DNA of 64,000 nucleotides from Aureimonas sp. AU22 (GTDB lineage: Bacteria > Pseudomonadota > Alphaproteobacteria > Rhizobiales > Rhizobiaceae): contig NZ_BBWJ01000047.1 of assembly GCF_001463745.1 (NCBI RefSeq), positions 1-64,000 of the forward strand. The letters run 5' to 3'. Below, piece after piece: positions 59,262 to 64,000 of the stretch. Within the stretch, counting starts at the first letter, position 1. Each line of letters starts with the position of its first letter. A program made the translations under genes and the position numbers. The notes under the pieces were generated by a model that saw nothing but the letters and a program-made list of their open reading frames with translations, made no database searches and was not told where the DNA came from.

Positions 59262-60026
59262 ATGACGCTTGTCTACGCCTTGTCGCTGTTTCTGTCGGGC
59301 TTCCTGGCCGGCGCCATCAACGCCGTGGCGGGCGGCGGCACCTTCCTGACCTTCGGCGCAATGACGCTCGGCGGTCTCTCGCCGATCGCGGCCAACGCCA
59401 CCTCCTCCGTGGTGCAGTTTCCCGGCTACGTGACGTCGACCCTCGCCTATTGGAGCGACATCCGCCGGATGTGGCGCGGCGCGCTGATGCTGGCGCTGGC
59501 CTCCATCCTCGGCTCCGGCGTCGGCGCGCTGATCCTCCTGTCGCTGGACAACCCGCAGTTCCAGTCCCTGGTGCCCTGGCTGCTGCTCGCCGCCACCGCC
59601 CTCTTCGCAGCCGGCCCCTGGCTGAAGCCGAAGGCCCCCCACGCCGCGGAAGCGTCAGAGGGCAAGGGACTCGCCGGCCCCGTCGTGCAGTTCTTCACCG
59701 CGATCTACGGCGGCTTCTTTGGGGCGGGCATGGGCATCATGATGCTGGCGACGCTCGGCCTCACCCAGGGCGGCGACTACCACAAGCTCAACGCCCTGAA
59801 GAACATGCTGGCGACCGTCATCGCCGTGGTCGCCATCGTCGTCTTCGTGTCGGGCGGCGTGGTCGCCTGGCCCGAAGCCATCGTGATGATCCCGGGCGTC
59901 GCGCTCGGCGGCTATGCCGGCGTCTGGACGGCCAAGCGCGTGCCGCAGCCCTATGTGCGCGCGGTCGTCATCGCGGTCGGGCTGGCGCTCGCCGTCTACT
60001 ACTTCTGGCGCAACGCGGCGAGTTGA
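59262..60026 (+). CDS. TSUP family transporter (TauE/SafE-like)
   Basis: A 254-residue membrane protein with eight hydrophobic segments. [20 protein letters not shown] and [20 protein letters not shown] are the duplicated glycine-rich signatures of the TauE/SafE permeases, which export sulfite, sulfoacetate and related anions. The precise substrate cannot be assigned. The ATG at 59262 is the first proper start. It is followed 76 bp later by dapF. Confidence 0.88.
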   Translation: MTLVYALSLFLSGFLAGAINAVAGGGTFLTFGAMTLGGLSPIAANATSSVVQFPGYVTSTLAYWSDIRRMWRGALMLALASILGSGVGALILLSLDNPQFQSLVPWLLLAATALFAAGPWLKPKAPHAAEASEGKGLAGPVVQFFTAIYGGFFGAGMGIMMLATLGLTQGGDYHKLNALKNMLATVIAVVAIVVFVSGGVVAWPEAIVMIPGVALGGYAGVWTAKRVPQPYVRAVVIAVGLALAVYYFWRNAAS

Positions 60027-60102
60027 GGACCGGCCGGGTAGCAATGGCCGGCGGTTCTTGCCATATAGGCCGGCAAACCTCACCTCCCGGCCGCACGCGA
60101 CG

Positions 60103-60996
60103 ATGACGCATCCGATCCCCTTTGCCCGCATGAACGGGCTCGGCAACGAGATCCTCGTCGCGGATCTGCGCGGGACCGCGGCCCGCATCGCACCGCAGGC
60201 CGCGCGCGCGCTGGCCTCGCAGCCGGAGACGCATTTCGACCAGATCATGGCGATCCACGACCCCGTGACGCCGGGCACCTTCGCCTATGTCCGCATCGTC
60301 AACTCCGACGGCACGGAAGCCGGCGCCTGCGGCAACGGCACGCGCTGCGTGGTGCAGGCACTGGCCGCCGAGACGGGTCGGCGCGACTTCGTGTTCGAAA
60401 CCCGTGCGGGACTTCTGGAGGCGCGGGAACGCGAGGACGGGCTCCTCACCGTCGACATGGGCACGCCGCGTTTCGATTGGCGGGCCATTCCCTTGGCCGA
60501 GGAGTTCGCGGACACGCGCGCGATCGAGCTTCAGATCGGGCCCATCGACGCGCCGATCCTCCATTCGCCCTCCGTCGCCTCGATGGGCAACCCGCATGCG
60601 ATCTTCTGGGTGAAGGACGACGTCTGGTCCTATCAGCTCGACCGCTTCGGGCCGATTCTCGAGAACCACCCGCTGTTTCCCGACCGCGCCAACATCTCGA
60701 TCGCCCGCGTGACCTCGGATCGGTCGCTCGACCTGCGCACCTGGGAGCGCGGCGCCGGGCTGACCAAGGCCTGCGGCTCGGCAGCCTGCGCCGCCGCGGT
60801 CTCGGCCGCACGCACCGGGCGCACGGGCCGAGCCGTCGCGGTCAGCGTGCCGGCCGGGGGCGAACTCCTGATCGACTGGCGCGCCGACGATCACGTGCTG
60901 ATGACCGGCCCCGCCGAATGGGAGTGGTCCGGCACGCTCGACCCCGCGACCGGAGCGTTCTCCCGCGACGAGGCGCCCGCCGAGGCGCTGGCATGA
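60103..60996 (+). CDS. dapF: Diaminopimelate epimerase
   Basis: A 297-residue cofactor-free epimerase converting LL- to meso-diaminopimelate for peptidoglycan and lysine. The catalytic Cys pair lies in [18 protein letters not shown] and [36 protein letters not shown] is the usual N-terminus. It overlaps mtaB by 4 bp (ATGA). Confidence 0.95.
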   Translation: MTHPIPFARMNGLGNEILVADLRGTAARIAPQAARALASQPETHFDQIMAIHDPVTPGTFAYVRIVNSDGTEAGACGNGTRCVVQALAAETGRRDFVFETRAGLLEAREREDGLLTVDMGTPRFDWRAIPLAEEFADTRAIELQIGPIDAPILHSPSVASMGNPHAIFWVKDDVWSYQLDRFGPILENHPLFPDRANISIARVTSDRSLDLRTWERGAGLTKACGSAACAAAVSAARTGRTGRAVAVSVPAGGELLIDWRADDHVLMTGPAEWEWSGTLDPATGAFSRDEAPAEALA

Positions 60997-62285
60997 GCGG
61001 CGTCGAGGTCATCTCCTTCGGCTGTCGCCTCAACACCTACGAGGCGGAGGTGATGAAGCGCGAGGCCGGCGAGGCGGGCTTGGGTAGCGATGGGCGCAAG
61101 GCGATCCTCGTCAACACCTGCGCGGTGACGGCGGAAGCCGTGCGCCAGGCCCGGCAGGCCGTGCGCCGCGCCCGTCGCGACAACCCGGACGCGCGCATCG
61201 TCGTCACCGGCTGCGCCGCACAGACGGAGAGCGCGCGCTTCGCCGATATGGCCGAGGTCGACGCCGTGATCGGCAATGAGGAGAAGCTCGTCGCCGCGAG
61301 CTACCGCGCCCTTCCCGACTTCGGCGTGGAAGCCGCCGAGAAGATCCGCGTCAACGACATCATGAGCGTGCGGGAGACCGCCGGCCACATGGTGGACGCG
61401 ATCGAAGGGCGCGCCCGTGCCATCGTGCAGGTGCAGAACGGCTGCGACCACCGCTGCACCTTCTGCATCATCCCTTACGGCCGCGGCAACTCGCGCTCCG
61501 TGCCGATGGGCGCGGCGGTGGAGCAGGTCAAGCGCCTCGTCGCCAACGGCTACCGGGAGGTCGTCCTCTCCGGCGTCGACATGACGAGCTGGGGCGCCGA
61601 CCTGCCGGGCACCCCGCGCTTGGGGGCTCTCGTCCAGTCCATCCTGCGCCACGTGCCGGACCTCCGGCGCCTGCGCCTGTCATCGATCGATTCCGTCGAG
61701 GCCGACGAGGCGCTGGTGGAGGCGATCGGCGGCGACCGGCGCGTCATGCCGCACCTGCACCTGTCGCTGCAGGCTGGCGACGACATGATCCTCAAGCGCA
61801 TGAAGCGCCGGCATCTGCGGGGCGATTCCATCCGCTTCTGCGCCGAGCTTCGCGCCAGACGTCCGGACATCGTCTTCGGCGCCGACATCATCGCCGGCTT
61901 CCCGACGGAGACGGAAGCGATGTTCGACAATTCGTTGAAACTCGTCGCCGACTGCGGCCTGACGCATCTCCACGTCTTCCCCTTCTCCCCGCGCGAGGGC
62001 ACGCCGGCCGCGCGCATGCCGCAGTTGCCGAAGGCGGTGGTCAAGGAGCGCGCCGCGCGCCTGCGCGCCGTCGGCGACGCGGCCTATCGCGCCCACCTGC
62101 AGCGCGCCGTCGGGCAGCAACGTTCGGTGCTGATCGAGCGCGAGGGGCTGGGGCGGACCGAGGACTTCACGCTGACACAAATCGACGCCGGCCTCCCCGG
62201 CGAGATCGTGGACGCTATCATTCATGGCGAAACGGGCGAACGCCTCGTCGCCACTCCCCTCACGGCCGCGCGCGCCGCAGCCTGA
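60993..62285 (+). CDS. mtaB: tRNA t6A37 methylthiotransferase MtaB
   Basis: A 430-residue radical-SAM methylthiotransferase making ms2t6A37 in tRNA. The N-terminal UPF0004 domain carries three Cys ([30 protein letters not shown]) for one cluster, and the radical-SAM motif is [25 protein letters not shown]-like end ([20 protein letters not shown]) binds RNA. dapF-mtaB-ftsY is a normal Rhizobiales order. Confidence 0.94.
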   Translation: MSGVEVISFGCRLNTYEAEVMKREAGEAGLGSDGRKAILVNTCAVTAEAVRQARQAVRRARRDNPDARIVVTGCAAQTESARFADMAEVDAVIGNEEKLVAASYRALPDFGVEAAEKIRVNDIMSVRETAGHMVDAIEGRARAIVQVQNGCDHRCTFCIIPYGRGNSRSVPMGAAVEQVKRLVANGYREVVLSGVDMTSWGADLPGTPRLGALVQSILRHVPDLRRLRLSSIDSVEADEALVEAIGGDRRVMPHLHLSLQAGDDMILKRMKRRHLRGDSIRFCAELRARRPDIVFGADIIAGFPTETEAMFDNSLKLVADCGLTHLHVFPFSPREGTPAARMPQLPKAVVKERAARLRAVGDAAYRAHLQRAVGQQRSVLIEREGLGRTEDFTLTQIDAGLPGEIVDAIIHGETGERLVATPLTAARAAA

Positions 62286-62308
62286 CCTGACCGATCGGAT
62301 CGCACCGC

Positions 62309-63993
62309 ATGGCCGAGCAAAAGGGCTTCTTCCGCCGCATCTTCTCCTTCGGGGCCAAGGAAGAGGACCGCACCCAGCACGAGGGCGGCCTTGCCAAGGT
62401 GCAGGACACCACCGCCGCGCGTCCCGACGCCACGGCCGCCGAGATCCATCAGCCGGCCATGGCTTCGGCCGACGTCGACTCGGAAGCCGGCGCCTCGGCC
62501 GACGAGCCGGCGGGCGGTGGCATCACGCCGCTCCAGCCCAAGGATCCCGACGGCGCGGCCGTCCCGGCTGAAAAAAAAACTCCGAACTAGAGCCTGAACC
62601 GTTCGAAACGCCCGGTCCGGTCGCCTTCCGAGGCGACGAGACGACGGGTGACGACACGAGCTTTCTCGACGAGCCGCTGACGCCTGCCGTCGAGGCGGAG
62701 GCCGATTTCTCCTGGCTCGACGCGCCGGCCGACGACGTGGAGACCGACGACGCGACGCCCGCGGCCGCACGGTCCGAGCCGGCCGAACCGGTGGTCGAGG
62801 AAAGCGCCCTTGCCCCCGCCGAGGCCGCGATCGTGGCCGGCGACGGCGGGATCGACGCGGCGTCGGTCCACGACGACACGACCGTCGCGCCCCTCGACGC
62901 GCCGCAGGACGAGACGGAGAGCCGCGACGAGTTTTCCTGGCTCGACGCCCCCCTGCCCCCGGAAGACGCAGACGAACGCGCGCCGATCCCCGGCCGTTCT
63001 TCCGTCGCGGGAGAGGGCTGGAACCTCCGGGAGGCCCGCGCCGACGCGGTGCTCGCCGCCGAGCCGCGCAAACCCTTCTTCCAGCGCCTGCGCGAAGGCC
63101 TCGCCCGGTCCTCCAACCAGCTCTCCGGCCAGATCACGGCCCTCTTCACCAAGCGGCGCCTCGACGAGGAGACGCTGCAGGAGTTCGAGGACGTCCTGAT
63201 CCAGGCCGATCTCGGCGTCGAGACGGCGATGCGCATTACCGACCGCCTGTCGGACGGCCGCTTCGGCAAGGAGATCTCCGGCGACGCCGTGCGGGCCATC
63301 CTCGCCGACGAAGTCGAGAAGGCGCTCGACCCCGTCGCCCGGCCGCTCGAACTCGACCTCTCGGTGAAGCCGCACGTGATCCTCGTGGTCGGCGTCAACG
63401 GCACCGGCAAGACGACCACGATCGGCAAGCTGACGGCGAAACTCGTGCGCGGCGGCCTCAAGGTGACGCTCGCCGCCGGCGACACGTTCCGCGCCGCCGC
63501 CGTCGAGCAGCTGAAGATCTGGGGCGAGCGCACGCAGTCGCCCGTGGTCGCGAAGACCATCGGCGCCGATGCGGCGGGCCTTGCCTTCGAGGCCTACGAC
63601 GAGGCGGTGCGCAACGATTCCGACGTCCTCATCATCGACACGGCCGGTCGCCTCCAGAACAAGGCCGAGCTGATGGAGGAACTCGCCAAGATCGTGCGCG
63701 TCCTCCAGAAGCGCGAGCCGGACGCCCCCCACACCGTGCTCCAGACGCTGGACGCCACCACCGGCCAGAACGCCCTCAACCAGGTCGAGATCTTCCGCAA
63801 CGTGGCCGGCGTCAACGGCCTCGTGATGACCAAGCTCGACGGCACCGCGCGCGGCGGCATCCTCGTGGCCATCGCCGCCAAGCACAAGCTGCCGGTCTTC
63901 TTCGTCGGCGTCGGCGAAGGGATCGACGACCTCGAGCCCTTCAAGGCGCGCGACTTCGCCGAAGCCATCGCCGGCCGCGCCGGCACCGCCTGA
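62309..63993 (+). CDS. ftsY: Signal recognition particle receptor FtsY, frame broken at A9 run
   Basis: The gene codes for FtsY, the membrane receptor that docks SRP-ribosome complexes. The start MAEQKGFFRRIFSFGAKEED and acidic A domain are in one frame, which stops at 62588-62590. The rest of the acidic linker (FSWLDAP, DATPAAARSEPAEPVVEESA) and the NG GTPase (LRLVGVNGTGKTTTIGKL-like VILVVGVNGTGKTTTIGK; IIDTAGRLQNKAELMEEL; MTKLDGTARGGILVAIA) are in the -1 frame. The switch falls at nine A in a row (62571-62579); ten A would restore one frame of 561 residues. Either slippage or a sequence error explains this, because the gene is essential and the GTPase is intact. Confidence 0.9.
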
Positions 63994-64000
63994 AATCAGC

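Noticed and set aside
55807-59265. 1152-residue open frame on the plus strand
   Set aside because: Antisense to leuC, the symporter gene and rplS, and shadow-like in composition; the minus-strand genes have clear family motifs.

Overview
This is a high-GC chromosomal window with almost exclusively alphaproteobacterial, Hyphomicrobiales-like gene order: rplU-rpmA-GNAT-obgE-proB-proA-nadD-rsfS-rlmH-EnvC-ctpA-DUF610-rppH, the atpHAGDC operon, sdhCDA/sdhB, leuC next to rplS, and dapF-mtaB-ftsY. The Rhizobiales assignment rests on this synteny, the alanine/lysine-rich tail of ribosomal protein L21 and the osmolyte genes. A finer guess such as the Aurantimonas/Aureimonas group is only inference.

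Layout. 1-12.2 kb is a mostly metabolic and signalling block. It holds a two-component pair of DctB/DctD type (the kinase is cut by the window start), an APC amino-acid permease, a phosphoglycolate phosphatase, a MaoC-like dehydratase, a complete three-gene N-acetylglutaminylglutamine amide (NAGGN) osmoprotectant operon, and a Cache-HAMP chemoreceptor ending in a CheR-docking-like pentapeptide. 12.3-24.6 kb is accessory DNA with lower and uneven GC, long gene-poor gaps and several wrecks. It holds an 834-bp IS5/IS427-type insertion sequence with a broken transposase, rsgA, a fatty acid desaturase, a PPP-type phosphoesterase, a speD-speE-membrane protein-secreted protein operon, a DUF4242 protein, a dead phytochelatin synthase gene, a methyltransferase, and the remnant of a tyrosine recombinase beginning about 100 bp from the 3' end of a tRNA-Ser(CGA) gene. 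That tRNA gene looks like the integration point and right border of the accessory block.

24.7-64 kb is core genome: ribosome and translation functions (rplU, rpmA, obgE, rsfS, rlmH, rplS), proline synthesis (proBA), NAD synthesis (nadD), cell-wall hydrolase control (EnvC-like, ctpA, DUF610), RNA 5'-end processing (rppH), F1 ATP synthase, replication restart (priA), succinate dehydrogenase, stress proteins (dps, msrA), leuC, dapF, mtaB and ftsY. Clear hairpin terminators close several of these units.

The points most worth a second look are: the ftsY reading frame broken exactly at a run of nine A (slippage, or a sequence error); the phytochelatin synthase relic whose catalytic Cys codon is now UGA and whose catalytic His is Pro; the polyamine gene cluster that carries an unrecognised membrane protein with RMD1-like architecture; the degenerate integrase at tRNA-Ser; and small extra genes embedded in the atp and sdh loci. 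I did not find a CRISPR array, a complete prophage or a defence island.
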